6,703 nucleotides of DNA from an uncultured Oscillospiraceae bacterium (GTDB lineage Bacteria > Bacillota > Clostridia > Oscillospirales > Oscillospiraceae), in contig CAAEKQ010000166.1 of assembly GCA_900756575.1 (NCBI GenBank), positions 1 through 6,703 of the forward strand. Reading direction: 5' to 3'. The notes under the pieces are model-generated. The model did not search any database, was not told the DNA's origin, and saw only the letters and a program-made list of their open reading frames with translations. This document shows positions 1 to 6,267 of this stretch, piece after piece; within the stretch, counting starts at the first letter, position 1, and each line of letters begins with the position of its first letter. A program made the position numbers and the translations under genes.

Positions 1-200
1 CCGGTGGCCCCATCTTTCTTTGTTTGAAGAAAGATAGGGGAGAAAGACAAACCAAGGGGGCTGCGGCCCCCATTGGATCCCCGGAGTAATGTTTTGGAGG
101 ATTCTGACGTGCTGTGTGCCTTCCTTCTCGCAACGGTGCGTGTGACGCGATTAAGTCGGCTGCGGCGCTGGCGCTTATCCCCTTGCCTCTGCGTGCTGCG
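1..200 (+). repeat. Left arm of fold-back intergenic repeat (copy A)
   Basis: This is non-coding DNA with two tandem hairpins at its outer end. Hairpin 1 (8-40) pairs ATCTTTCTT with AAGAAAGAT (9 bp), then adds four G-C pairs beyond a bulged A at 36. Hairpin 2 (52-76) pairs GGGGGC with GCCCCC around a TGCG loop, and CCAA with TTGG outside a bulged A. The arm then runs through marker words TTTTGGAGG (92-100), GACGTGC (106-112) and ACGCGATT (145-152). The same words recur in order at 6336-6532 (about 85% identical by hand alignment) and, inverted, at 290-450. The true outer end may lie before base 1. I saw no credible coding potential; the short open frame at 114-296 has no recognisable protein. 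Confidence 0.85.
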
Positions 201-255
201 GGTGCCAAGGGCACGGTAATGCTTACGATTTTACTGGGCACCGCAGTACGCATGA

Positions 256-288
256 GTCCGTGGAAGCAGTGCGAAGCACGCCACGGAC
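256..288. repeat. Central hairpin of the fold-back element
   Basis: GTCCGTGG (256-263) is the exact reverse complement of CCACGGAC (281-288). Inside it GTGC (269-272) pairs with GCAC (276-279) around a GAA loop. This nested palindrome sits between the left arm and the inverted right arm, so it is the turning point of the 1-450 element. The left-hand word GGAAGCAGTGC recurs at 6650-6660 in the second element copy, where a different hairpin occupies the loop. Confidence 0.75.
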
Positions 289-289
289 G

Positions 290-450
290 GGCCTAAATCG
301 CGTAAATTGCATTACGGCGAACTCGTAGTACCTACGCACGTCTCCCCTCCAAACCCCCGTATAAAAAGCCAGAATCCAAAGGGCGGCTTTGGAGCCCTTT
401 GGCGTGTCTTTCTCCTCTATCTTTCTTCACGAGAAGAAAGATGGAGTCCC
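290..450 (-). repeat. Right (inverted) arm of fold-back repeat (copy C)
   Basis: Read on the minus strand from 450 down, this repeats the plan of the left arm. Hairpin 1 (415-446) is a 14-bp stem with one G-U pair and a 4-base loop. The joining segment GAGAAAGAC follows. Hairpin 2 (376-402) pairs CCAAAGGGC with GCCCTTTGG, and after it come GGAT, TTTGGAGG, GACGTGC, TCGC and ACGCGATT in the same order. It is more diverged than copies A and B are from each other, and about 90 bases shorter between hairpin 1 and the centre. The short open frames crossing it, for example 332-529 on the minus strand, look like chance reading of the repeat. Confidence 0.75.
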
Positions 451-526
451 CGAAGGGAGTTGGATTAGCAGAGAGGTACGTAAAAAAGCAAAACCATAAC
501 CATTCCACCCCCGCTCCCACGGCAAT

Positions 527-573
527 CAAACAAAACGGCAGCTACGGAGCCCACTTACACCTCCGTAGCTGCC
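527..573 (-). terminator. Strong intrinsic terminator after fic
   Basis: GGCAGCTACGGAG (537-549) and CTCCGTAGCTGCC (561-573) form a perfect 13-bp stem with an 11-base loop. On the minus strand the stem is followed by GTTTTGTTTG, a T-rich tract suited to end the transcript arriving from fic, whose stop codon is at 609. On the plus strand the stem is followed by CATTTTT, so it could also stop transcription entering from the left-hand repeat region. Confidence 0.88.
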
Positions 574-608
574 CATTTTTCAATCCGTCGCCCTCAGGGC
601 CATCCCAA

Positions 609-1214
609 TCAAATTTCCTCCGTGCAAAACGCGCTGTACCCCTCATAATAATAACTCCGGTCAATTCCCTTCATATAAATCTCCCGGCTGGAAACGTCCT
701 CGGTCAATGCCTCCCGCAGCACCGCCTTGATCTCCGTATCCCGAATGGGACTGCGCTCCATAGCCAGGAGATAATCCTCCTTATCCACCCGGCTCCAATC
801 CACCACCTGGCCAATGCCGCGTTTCAGCATACCGTCCAGCCAGATCCGCATACTCCGTCCGTTGCCCTCCCGAAATGGGTGGGCAATGTTCATTTCCACG
901 TACTTTTCGACGATCTCCTCAAAGGTGGACTGGGGCATTTTCTCAATGTTTTGGAGGGCCGCCTCCAGGTACAGCACCGGTGCGAATCGGAAGCTTCCCT
1001 TCGCCAGATTCACCGTGCGGATCTTCCCCGCGAAGTCGTAAATGTCCGCAAACAGATACCGGTGAATGGCCGCAAGGGCCGCAAACGTCCCCGGGGTCAG
1101 GGTATCCAGCGTGCCGCTTTCAAACAGCCACGCGGCCATTTTCTTGCTGAGCTTTTCCTCCGCCCGAGCCAGCTCCGCCGAATCGGTGAGGCCCAATTTG
1201 TTCTCCAGCGCCAT
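609..1214 (-). CDS. fic: Class III Fic protein adenylyltransferase, self-inhibited
   Basis: The 201-residue protein belongs to the Fic family, which usually transfers AMP from ATP to a hydroxyl side chain on a target protein. The complete catalytic motif HPFREGNGRSMR lies at residues 112-123, with catalytic His112, metal-binding Glu116, and phosphate-binding Asn118, Arg120 and Arg123. The preceding segment IRTVNLAKGSFRFAP (about 65-79) is the typical flap that docks the target. Near the C-terminus SYYYEG (187-192) fits the inhibitory motif [S/T]xxxE[G/N], with Glu191 predicted to block productive ATP binding. A C-terminal inhibitory helix defines class III, typified by Neisseria meningitidis Fic (about 190 residues), so no separate antitoxin is expected and none is seen. 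AGGAGG lies 8 bases before the ATG. It starts 33 bases after ansA and is the last gene before the terminator, so it is probably co-transcribed. The target is unknown; gyrase B is a known target of the Neisseria enzyme. Confidence 0.95.
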   Translation of the reverse strand: MALENKLGLTDSAELARAEEKLSKKMAAWLFESGTLDTLTPGTFAALAAIHRYLFADIYDFAGKIRTVNLAKGSFRFAPVLYLEAALQNIEKMPQSTFEEIVEKYVEMNIAHPFREGNGRSMRIWLDGMLKRGIGQVVDWSRVDKEDYLLAMERSPIRDTEIKAVLREALTEDVSSREIYMKGIDRSYYYEGYSAFCTEEI

Positions 1215-1222
1215 ACTCCTTC

Positions 1223-1228
1223 CCTCCT
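1223..1228 (-). promoter_or_regulatory. Ribosome binding site of fic
   Basis: AGGAGG on the minus strand sits 8 bases before the ATG at 1214, inside the 33-base gap after the ansA stop codon. It supports this start and efficient translation in its own right rather than by coupling. Confidence 0.8.
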
Positions 1229-1247
1229 AAAACGAATGGATTCTCTC

Positions 1248-2240
1248 TTATTCGCTGATTTCTCCCGTATAATTCCGTGAAAAAATCTCCTTCACCTTCT
1301 CCGGCTCCTCCGTCTGCCCCAGCGCCCACATGAGCTTGGTCACAGCCGCCTCGGTGGTCATATCCCCCGCGGGAATCACCCCGGTCTCCAGCAGCTTCCG
1401 CCCCACCTCATAGATGGTGAAATTACTTGGCTCATACAGGCACTGGCTGCACGCCACCACCACGATGCCCTTTTGCTCCAGCATCCGGAGCTTTTCGAGA
1501 AGGTCCCGCCGGTGGAAGTGCATCCCCCCTGCCCCGAAGGTCTCCAGCACCACGCCCCGATAGCCGATCTCCGCCAGGTGGTCAAAGAGCCGGGGATTGG
1601 TATTGGGGATGAGCTTTAAGAGGAAGACGTCCGTGGAAACCCGGTCATAAAGCTCGGTTTTCTCCTGGGATGCGGGGATTTGGCGATTATAGACCCGCAG
1701 GCCGTCGGCAAAAATCTCCCCCAGGTACCGGGCATTGACGCTCTCAAAGGCATCGAACCCCATCGTCCGTACCTTCACCGCCCGGCAGCCCCGGATGATA
1801 TGCCGGTTGAAGGCCACCGACACCCCCTGGATGTCCGCCTCCACCGCCGCCAGGGCGCAGAACAGATTGTTCCGGGCATCGGTGAGCATATTGTCCATGG
1901 GAATCTGGGAGCCGGTGAGCACCACGGGCTTATGGAGATTCTTTAGCATGAAGCTCAGCATGGACGCGGAATAGGCCATGGTGTCGGTGCCGTGGGTAAT
2001 GATAAAGCCGTCGAAATTCTCGAGGTTTTCATAGACGCTCCGGGCCATGATCTTCCATTCCTCCGCCTGGACGTTGGAGGAATCCAGGCTCATAATCTGC
2101 CTTACCTCCACCTGAAACCGTCCGCTGAGGTCGCCCAGGCAGGAAAGCAGCTCCTGGCCGCTCATTTCCGGCTCCAGACCGTCGGCGCCGGGGCGGGATG
2201 CGATGGTGCCGCCGGTGCTGAGTAGTAAAATCCGTTTCAT
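1248..2240 (-). CDS. ansA: L-asparaginase, cytoplasmic (type I-like)
   Basis: This 330-residue enzyme hydrolyses L-asparagine to aspartate and ammonia. STGGTIAS (8-15) carries the nucleophile Thr12, and ITHGTDTMAY (81-90) holds the second threonine and aspartate of the active site (Thr85, Asp86). A lysine in the KVRTMGFDAFES segment (Lys156) fits the third member of the family triad. LETFGAGGM (232-240) matches the start of the C-terminal domain. There is no signal peptide, which fits a cytoplasmic enzyme, and the length is close to E. coli AnsA. The frame is open to an earlier ATG at 2312, but that start would overlap the end of ftsK and add 24 unlike residues. The ATG at 2240 has GGAGG 7 bases upstream and begins directly with MKRILLLSTGGT. 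One oddity is that the lid tyrosine of the E. coli enzymes seems to be a leucine here (GLEP, residue 22). Glutaminase or Glu-tRNA amidotransferase-like (GatD) activity is less likely, given the short length. Confidence 0.93.
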   Translation of the reverse strand: MKRILLLSTGGTIASRPGADGLEPEMSGQELLSCLGDLSGRFQVEVRQIMSLDSSNVQAEEWKIMARSVYENLENFDGFIITHGTDTMAYSASMLSFMLKNLHKPVVLTGSQIPMDNMLTDARNNLFCALAAVEADIQGVSVAFNRHIIRGCRAVKVRTMGFDAFESVNARYLGEIFADGLRVYNRQIPASQEKTELYDRVSTDVFLLKLIPNTNPRLFDHLAEIGYRGVVLETFGAGGMHFHRRDLLEKLRMLEQKGIVVVACSQCLYEPSNFTIYEVGRKLLETGVIPAGDMTTEAAVTKLMWALGQTEEPEKVKEIFSRNYTGEISE

Positions 2241-2247
2241 TGCTTGT

Positions 2248-2252
2248 CCTCC
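2248..2252 (-). promoter_or_regulatory. Ribosome binding site deciding the ansA start
   Basis: GGAGG on the minus strand ends 7 bases before the ATG at 2240. It decides this start against the upstream in-frame ATG at 2312, which lies inside the ftsK coding region. Confidence 0.8.
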
Positions 2253-2289
2253 ATCCAATAAGGGCTTGATTGGGGTCAAATAAATATTG

Positions 2290-5064
2290 TTAATCTTCGT
2301 CAAAGGGTACATCGTCGTCGGGAACCGCAGACTGTTCCTCCGGGGCCTTGGCCTTGGGGTTCAGGCCCACCATGGTGTCCCACTGCTCCCGGGTAATGAG
2401 CATCTGCCGGGGCTTGGAGCCTTCAAAGGGGCCGACGATGCCCTTTTCCTCCAGCTCGTCCACGATCCGTGCCGCATGGGCATAGCCCAGCTTCAGCCGC
2501 CGCTGGAGCATGGAGGTGGAGGCCTGCCCGGTATCGAGCACCACCTCCACTGCGTCAGGCAGCAGGGGGTCTCCCACCATCTCCATGGCCAGCTGGTCGG
2601 AATCGCCGTCTTTTCCGGATTTTCCGCTTCCGGAGGCGGTGACGTTCTGCTCGATCTCCTTGAGAATTTCGTCGGAATAATCGGCCTCGGCGGAGGTTTT
2701 CACGAATTCCGCCACCTCCTCGGCCTCCTCATCGGTGATGAAGCAGCCCTGGACTCGGGTGGGCTTGCCTGCACCCAGGGGCGCATAGAGCATATCGCCC
2801 TTGCCCACCAGCTTCTCCGCGCCGTTTTCGTCCAGAATGATCCGGCTATCGGTGGCAGAGGCCACGGCGAAGGCGATGCGGGAGGGAATGTTGGCCTTCA
2901 TGATGCCGGTGATGACATCCGCAGAGGGCCGCTGGGTGGCGATCACCAGATACATCCCCGCTGCACGGGCCTTCTGGGCGATTCGGACAATGGAGCTCTC
3001 CACTTCCTTGGCCGCCACCAGCATCAGATCCGCCAGCTCGTCGATGATAATCACGATCTGGGGCATGGGGGTCATATTGGGGTCCCGCTGGGCCAGCTTA
3101 TTGTAGCCCTTGAGGTCACGCACCTTGAAGTCCGCCAGCAGCTGATACCGGCGTTCCATCTCCGTCACCGCCCACTGGAGGGCGCCCGCCGCCTTCTTGG
3201 AGTCGGTGACTACAGGGATGAGCAGATGGGGAATGCCGTTGTAAATGCTCAGCTCGACCATTTTCGGGTCGATCATAATCATCCGCACCTGCTCCGGGGT
3301 GGAGCGGTAGAGCAGCGACACGATGATGCTGTTCATGCACACGGATTTACCGGAACCGGTGGTACCGGCAATCAGCAGATGAGGCATCTTCGCCAGGTCG
3401 CCCACGATGTAGTTGCCGCCGATGTCCTTGCCCGCCGCAAAGGCCAGAGGCGAGGAATTCTTCCGGAAGGCGTCGGAGCTGAGCACCTCGCGGATGGGCA
3501 CGGAGGTGGTGATGCGGTTAGGCACCTCAATTCCGATGATGGAGCTTTTACCGGGCACCGGGGCAACACGCACGCCGGAAACGCCCAGAGCCAGGGCGAT
3601 GTCCTCATGGAGGTTGGTGATCTTGTTCATCTTCACGCCCGGGCGCAGCTCCATCTCATAGCGGGTGACGGTGGGGCCGCGGACGACGTTTTCAATGGTG
3701 ATGTCCACGTTGAAGCTGTGGAGGGTTTCCTCCAGCCGGAGGACGTTGGTGCGCATCTCCTCGGTGTTGTCCTCCTTGGAGCCAAGGGCCTCGGTGAGCA
3801 TGGTCATGGGCGGGAACTGGTACGGGGGCGCGGCCTCCTCCCCTGCCTCCTGATCGGTGCGCGCCTCGATCTCCATGGCCACCGCCGCCGCTGCCTGGGC
3901 GGCCTCGGATTTCGTGACCTTGCCGGATTTCTCGGCGGCCTGGGCGGCGGATTCCAGATCGGTGTCGGTGAGGGTCTGGGGCAGGTCAGTTGGATTGGTG
4001 GAATCGGTCACGGGAGCATCGTCAAAGCCCAGCTCCATCTCCTGACCCCAGAAATCCTGCACCTCGCCGGTGTCGGGATCGGCAACCAGGCGCTGCACCT
4101 GGGCGGTGTAGCTCTCCTCCGGCTCGGAATCATCGGATTCAAAGGGGTTAAAGTCGGAAGCTTTGGATTTTTTCAGCTTTCTGGGTTTTTTGTCGGTGTT
4201 TTTGGGGGACAGGGACAGGAAATCGTCGTCCTCGTCCTGCTCCGCCCGGCGTTTGCGGCTGCGGGGGGCGGAATCCACCTTCTCGTCCTCGTCAAAGGGA
4301 GAATCCACACCGGTTCTCCGGCGGAGATTGCCCCGGGGACGATCGGGATTCGGGCGGACAAAGCCGGTGCCCAGTACCTTTAAGTCCTCCATGGTCATCT
4401 GGGGGGTCAGCTGGATGGGCTCAGGCTGGGGTTCCGTTTTGGTGGCGCGTTCCTCCAGCAGCTTCCGGCGCTTTTCCGCCCGCTTGTGGATGAGCATGGG
4501 GGCAGAGATGTGGAACGCCACAAACACCATGGCGATGAGCAATACCAGCAGCATGGGAATTGCGCCGCCCTTGCTGAAGCAGAAGATCAGCCCCTGGCCC
4601 ACCAGTCCCGGGATCACGCCGCCGGATGCGCCGGACATACCGGTTTTCCACAGGGACACGATCAGGCCCAGGCCGGAACCCAGCCGGGCATAGCAGAGGA
4701 TCCCATGGAGCAGGGCGCTGAAGGAAATCACGACCCCCGCCAGGCCCAGGGTACGGACAATCCAGGGCTCGTGATTCCGGAACACCAGCCGCCAGGCCGT
4801 CAGCAGAAAGGCCGCAGGCAGCAGGTAGAAGCCGTAGCCGAACAGGCCCTGGGCGCATTTCCGGAGCAAATCCAGCACTGCCGCCCGGACGCCCACCATG
4901 GAAAGGAGCAGGAACAGGGCCAAAAAGGTCAGAATCAGCGCCGCAAGAATCCGCCCCAGCAGGGTGGATTTTGGCTCGGCGGGGAGCACCTCCGGGGGTT
5001 TTTTATTTGGTTTTGCCCCGGCCCGCTGGGCGGCGGTTTTGGGTTGGGTGGTTCGTTTCGGCAT
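2290..5064 (-). CDS. ftsK: FtsK/SpoIIIE-family DNA translocase
   Basis: This 924-residue membrane-anchored, ATP-driven pump moves chromosomal DNA through the division or sporulation septum. Hydrophobic segments near residues 35-58, 74-94, 104-125 and 169-186 form the N-terminal anchor, possibly with one more near 150-163. A charged, low-complexity linker covers about 203-415. The motor follows: Walker A GTTGSGKS (567-574), Walker B IVIIIDEL (670-677, Asp675 and Glu676), and the family signature ATQRPSADVITG (about 709-720). A C-terminal winged-helix gamma domain (about 833-888, PLLPDAVEVVL onward) is the part that reads polar DNA motifs in this family. The tail after it is acidic and ends VPFDED. 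The frame opens at 5175, but the ATG at 5064 has GGAGG 8 bases upstream and starts the usual basic MPKRTTQ N-terminus. It appears to lead an operon with ansA and fic. FtsK and SpoIIIE cannot be told apart by sequence here. Confidence 0.97.
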   Translation of the reverse strand: MPKRTTQPKTAAQRAGAKPNKKPPEVLPAEPKSTLLGRILAALILTFLALFLLLSMVGVRAAVLDLLRKCAQGLFGYGFYLLPAAFLLTAWRLVFRNHEPWIVRTLGLAGVVISFSALLHGILCYARLGSGLGLIVSLWKTGMSGASGGVIPGLVGQGLIFCFSKGGAIPMLLVLLIAMVFVAFHISAPMLIHKRAEKRRKLLEERATKTEPQPEPIQLTPQMTMEDLKVLGTGFVRPNPDRPRGNLRRRTGVDSPFDEDEKVDSAPRSRKRRAEQDEDDDFLSLSPKNTDKKPRKLKKSKASDFNPFESDDSEPEESYTAQVQRLVADPDTGEVQDFWGQEMELGFDDAPVTDSTNPTDLPQTLTDTDLESAAQAAEKSGKVTKSEAAQAAAAVAMEIEARTDQEAGEEAAPPYQFPPMTMLTEALGSKEDNTEEMRTNVLRLEETLHSFNVDITIENVVRGPTVTRYEMELRPGVKMNKITNLHEDIALALGVSGVRVAPVPGKSSIIGIEVPNRITTSVPIREVLSSDAFRKNSSPLAFAAGKDIGGNYIVGDLAKMPHLLIAGTTGSGKSVCMNSIIVSLLYRSTPEQVRMIMIDPKMVELSIYNGIPHLLIPVVTDSKKAAGALQWAVTEMERRYQLLADFKVRDLKGYNKLAQRDPNMTPMPQIVIIIDELADLMLVAAKEVESSIVRIAQKARAAGMYLVIATQRPSADVITGIMKANIPSRIAFAVASATDSRIILDENGAEKLVGKGDMLYAPLGAGKPTRVQGCFITDEEAEEVAEFVKTSAEADYSDEILKEIEQNVTASGSGKSGKDGDSDQLAMEMVGDPLLPDAVEVVLDTGQASTSMLQRRLKLGYAHAARIVDELEEKGIVGPFEGSKPRQMLITREQWDTMVGLNPKAKAPEEQSAVPDDDVPFDED

Positions 5065-5072
5065 GAAGGAGA

Positions 5073-5077
5073 CCTCC
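5073..5077 (-). promoter_or_regulatory. Ribosome binding site deciding the ftsK start
   Basis: GGAGG on the minus strand lies 8 bases before the ATG at 5064. The earlier in-frame ATG at 5175 has no such site and would add a hydrophobic 37-residue extension read from leader DNA. Just upstream (about 5078-5121) the message is almost entirely pyrimidine with scattered A, so this site should be single-stranded and open. Confidence 0.82.
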
Positions 5078-5128
5078 AGAAGGAAAGAATAGAGAAGAAA
5101 GAAGAAATAAGAAAGAATAAATTGAGGT

Positions 5129-5142
5129 GTCGCCAAGGCGAC
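5129..5142. repeat. Perfect short palindrome in the ftsK leader
   Basis: GTCGCC (5129-5134) and GGCGAC (5137-5142) are exact reverse complements separated by AA. In RNA this gives a compact GC-rich stem of at least 5 bp with a 4-base loop. It lies about 65 bases upstream of the ftsK start codon and may belong with the mini-hairpins at 5209-5313. It has no T tract next to it, so a terminator role is unlikely. Confidence 0.6.
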
Positions 5143-5208
5143 GGATTGAATGGAAATGCAGTTGCGGGGGTACAAACAAGGTGACGGACTGCGACAAAAA
5201 AATCAATC

Positions 5209-5313
5209 ATCCCGAAGGGATAGATTTACATGCGGAGCATATTTCACAATTTCCAAAGGAAATTATTTCGCTGGTGAAACCAATTTCACAAATCCCAAAG
5301 GGATTTATTTCAC
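5209..5313. repeat. Mini-hairpin array between uppP and ftsK
   Basis: Four tiny stems follow one another: ATCCC-GAA-GGGAT (5209-5221), ATGC-GGA-GCAT (5230-5240), AATTTCC-AAA-GGAAATT (5248-5264) and AAATCCC-AAA-GGGATTT (5290-5306). The 7-mer ATTTCRC stands at 5241, 5265, 5283 and 5307. The 31-base unit 5241-5271 is repeated at 5283-5313 with a 42-base period, and its stem bases change in matched pairs. Read on the minus strand, the last hairpin is followed after 6 bases by seven T (5196-5202), so it might act as a weak terminator for uppP. I recall similar arrays in Clostridia intergenic DNA, with no function known to me. Confidence 0.75.
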
Positions 5314-5333
5314 TGCGGCGGCGTTGGTTCTTC

Positions 5334-6161
5334 TTAGGCAACCAAGCTAAGCAGCAGCGCCACGATCCCTGCCCCCCAACAGTAGTACGCAAAGCCGCCG
5401 ATCCCTCCCCGGTTTGTAATCCGCCGCAGCAGTCGAATGGCGAAATACCCCGTAACCGCAGACACCAGCATTCCCACCAAATACATGGGCAAAAGCCCCA
5501 CATCGAATCCCAATGTAATGGCCTGATACAGCGCCGCAATCGCCGCCCCCAGCACCGCCGGGATCAGCAGCAGGAACGAGAACTTGACCGCGAAGCCCTT
5601 GGAAAAGCCCCGCATCAGCCCCACGGAAATGGTCACGCCGGAACGGGAAATGCCCGGCAGAACCGCGAAAACCTGTGCGAGACCTACGAATAATACATCC
5701 AGTAGGCTGATGGCTTTATCGGACTTTTCTGCGCGTCCGGAGCGTCCGGCGAGATAGAGGATGCCGCCGTTGATGAGAAGCAGGATGCCCACCACGGCGG
5801 GCCGCTCCATCAGGGATTTGGCCGCGCCCTGGAATAGAAGCCCCAATAGCAGCGGCACGGAGGCCACCAGGACGAAGATGCCCAGGCGGCGGTTTTCCCT
5901 GGCCCGAGGGGTTCTCCGGCCCCGGTCATGGCCCATGCCGATGAGACCGCCAATGCCCCGGCGGACATAGCGGACGTCCTTCCGGAACATCCACAGGACG
6001 GGCAGCAGGGTGCCGATGTGGAGGAGCACGTCGAACGTCAGATCGGCCCCTTCGATATGAAAGATATGTTGCAGCAGCATCAGATGGCCGGAGCTGGAAA
6101 TGGGGAGAAATTCGCAGATTCCCTGTACCAGCCCCAGGAGTGCCGCAGAGAGATAGGTCAT
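5334..6161 (-). CDS. uppP: Undecaprenyl-diphosphate phosphatase (BacA family)
   Basis: This 275-residue integral membrane enzyme removes one phosphate from undecaprenyl pyrophosphate to recycle the lipid carrier for peptidoglycan and other wall polymers. Higher activity gives bacitracin tolerance in this family. CEFLPISSSGH (16-26) holds the family glutamate (Glu17) and histidine (His26), and PGISRSGVT (169-177) holds the essential arginine (Arg173). About eight hydrophobic segments are visible, near 3-25, 42-60, 93-110, 120-138, 152-170, 194-214, 224-246 and 254-273. The basic loop at 60-92 is probably cytoplasmic. Length matches the usual 265-280 residues. Gln13 stands where E. coli has its first motif glutamate, which I recall as common in Firmicutes. 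The frame is open to 6284, but the ATG at 6161 has GGAGG 7 bases upstream, lies downstream of the promoter, and begins with the family N-terminus MTYLSAALLGLVQG. Confidence 0.96.
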   Translation of the reverse strand: MTYLSAALLGLVQGICEFLPISSSGHLMLLQHIFHIEGADLTFDVLLHIGTLLPVLWMFRKDVRYVRRGIGGLIGMGHDRGRRTPRARENRRLGIFVLVASVPLLLGLLFQGAAKSLMERPAVVGILLLINGGILYLAGRSGRAEKSDKAISLLDVLFVGLAQVFAVLPGISRSGVTISVGLMRGFSKGFAVKFSFLLLIPAVLGAAIAALYQAITLGFDVGLLPMYLVGMLVSAVTGYFAIRLLRRITNRGGIGGFAYYCWGAGIVALLLSLVA

Positions 6162-6168
6162 GGTGATG

Positions 6169-6173
6169 CCTCC
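6169..6173 (-). promoter_or_regulatory. Ribosome binding site deciding the uppP start
   Basis: GGAGG on the minus strand sits 7 bases before the ATG at 6161. The longer reading from 6284 would start upstream of the promoter and is therefore rejected. Confidence 0.82.
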
Positions 6174-6188
6174 GGGTTTGGATTGGAG

Positions 6189-6201
6189 GGCGCAATGCGC
6201 C
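6189..6201. repeat. Small inverted repeat at the start of the uppP leader
   Basis: GGCGC (6189-6193) and GCGCC (6197-6201) are perfect reverse complements around a 3-base loop. It begins within a few bases of the predicted transcription start (about 6204), so it could be a 5' stabilising hairpin in the uppP message or an operator half-site pair. Its role is not shown by the sequence. Confidence 0.5.
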
Positions 6202-6210
6202 GTACAGGAT

Positions 6211-6239
6211 ATTATAGCATGAGTGAGAGGAAATTTCCA
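6211..6239 (-). promoter_or_regulatory. Predicted sigma-A promoter of uppP (extended -10)
   Basis: On the minus strand a perfect TATAAT (6216-6211) is preceded by TGC, giving an extended -10. TGGAAA (6239-6234) matches 4 of 6 bases of TTGACA at the ideal 17-base spacing. Transcription should begin near 6204, leaving a leader of about 43 bases before the uppP ATG. This is the best promoter I can see in the window. I found no equally good one for ftsK. Confidence 0.8.
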
Positions 6240-6267
6240 GAAGTTATTGTCGAAGGGGGGTGGGTTG

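Noticed and set aside
1..76. tRNA- or riboswitch-like folding at the left end
   Set aside because: The two hairpins do not form a cloverleaf, there is no CCA end or anticodon arm, and the sequence matches no riboswitch core I can recall.
114..296. Small plus-strand frame of 60 codons at the left end
   Set aside because: It lies wholly inside the left arm and centre of the fold-back repeat. Copy B has small insertions and deletions relative to it, so a conserved protein is not supported.
1..450. Insertion sequence remnant
   Set aside because: No transposase fragment can be read in any frame, and target-site duplications cannot be judged because the left border may lie outside the window.
399..1280. 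Open plus-strand frame of 293 codons opposite fic
   Set aside because: It begins in the fold-back repeat, runs through the terminator hairpin and then antisense to fic, with no family resemblance.
2287..4383. Open plus-strand frame of 698 codons opposite ftsK
   Set aside because: It is fully antisense to a certain gene. Its protein is rich in His, Gly and Leu with no recognisable domain, as expected from a GC-biased third position mirrored on the other strand.
5209..5313. Possible CRISPR array
   Set aside because: The repeated units are short palindromes with mutually changed stems, there are only two full units, and there are no uniform spacers and no cas genes.
5127..5693. Plus-strand frame of 188 codons over the mini-hairpin array and the uppP 3' end
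   Set aside because: It translates repeat DNA and then the antisense of uppP; there is no domain and no convincing ribosome binding site.
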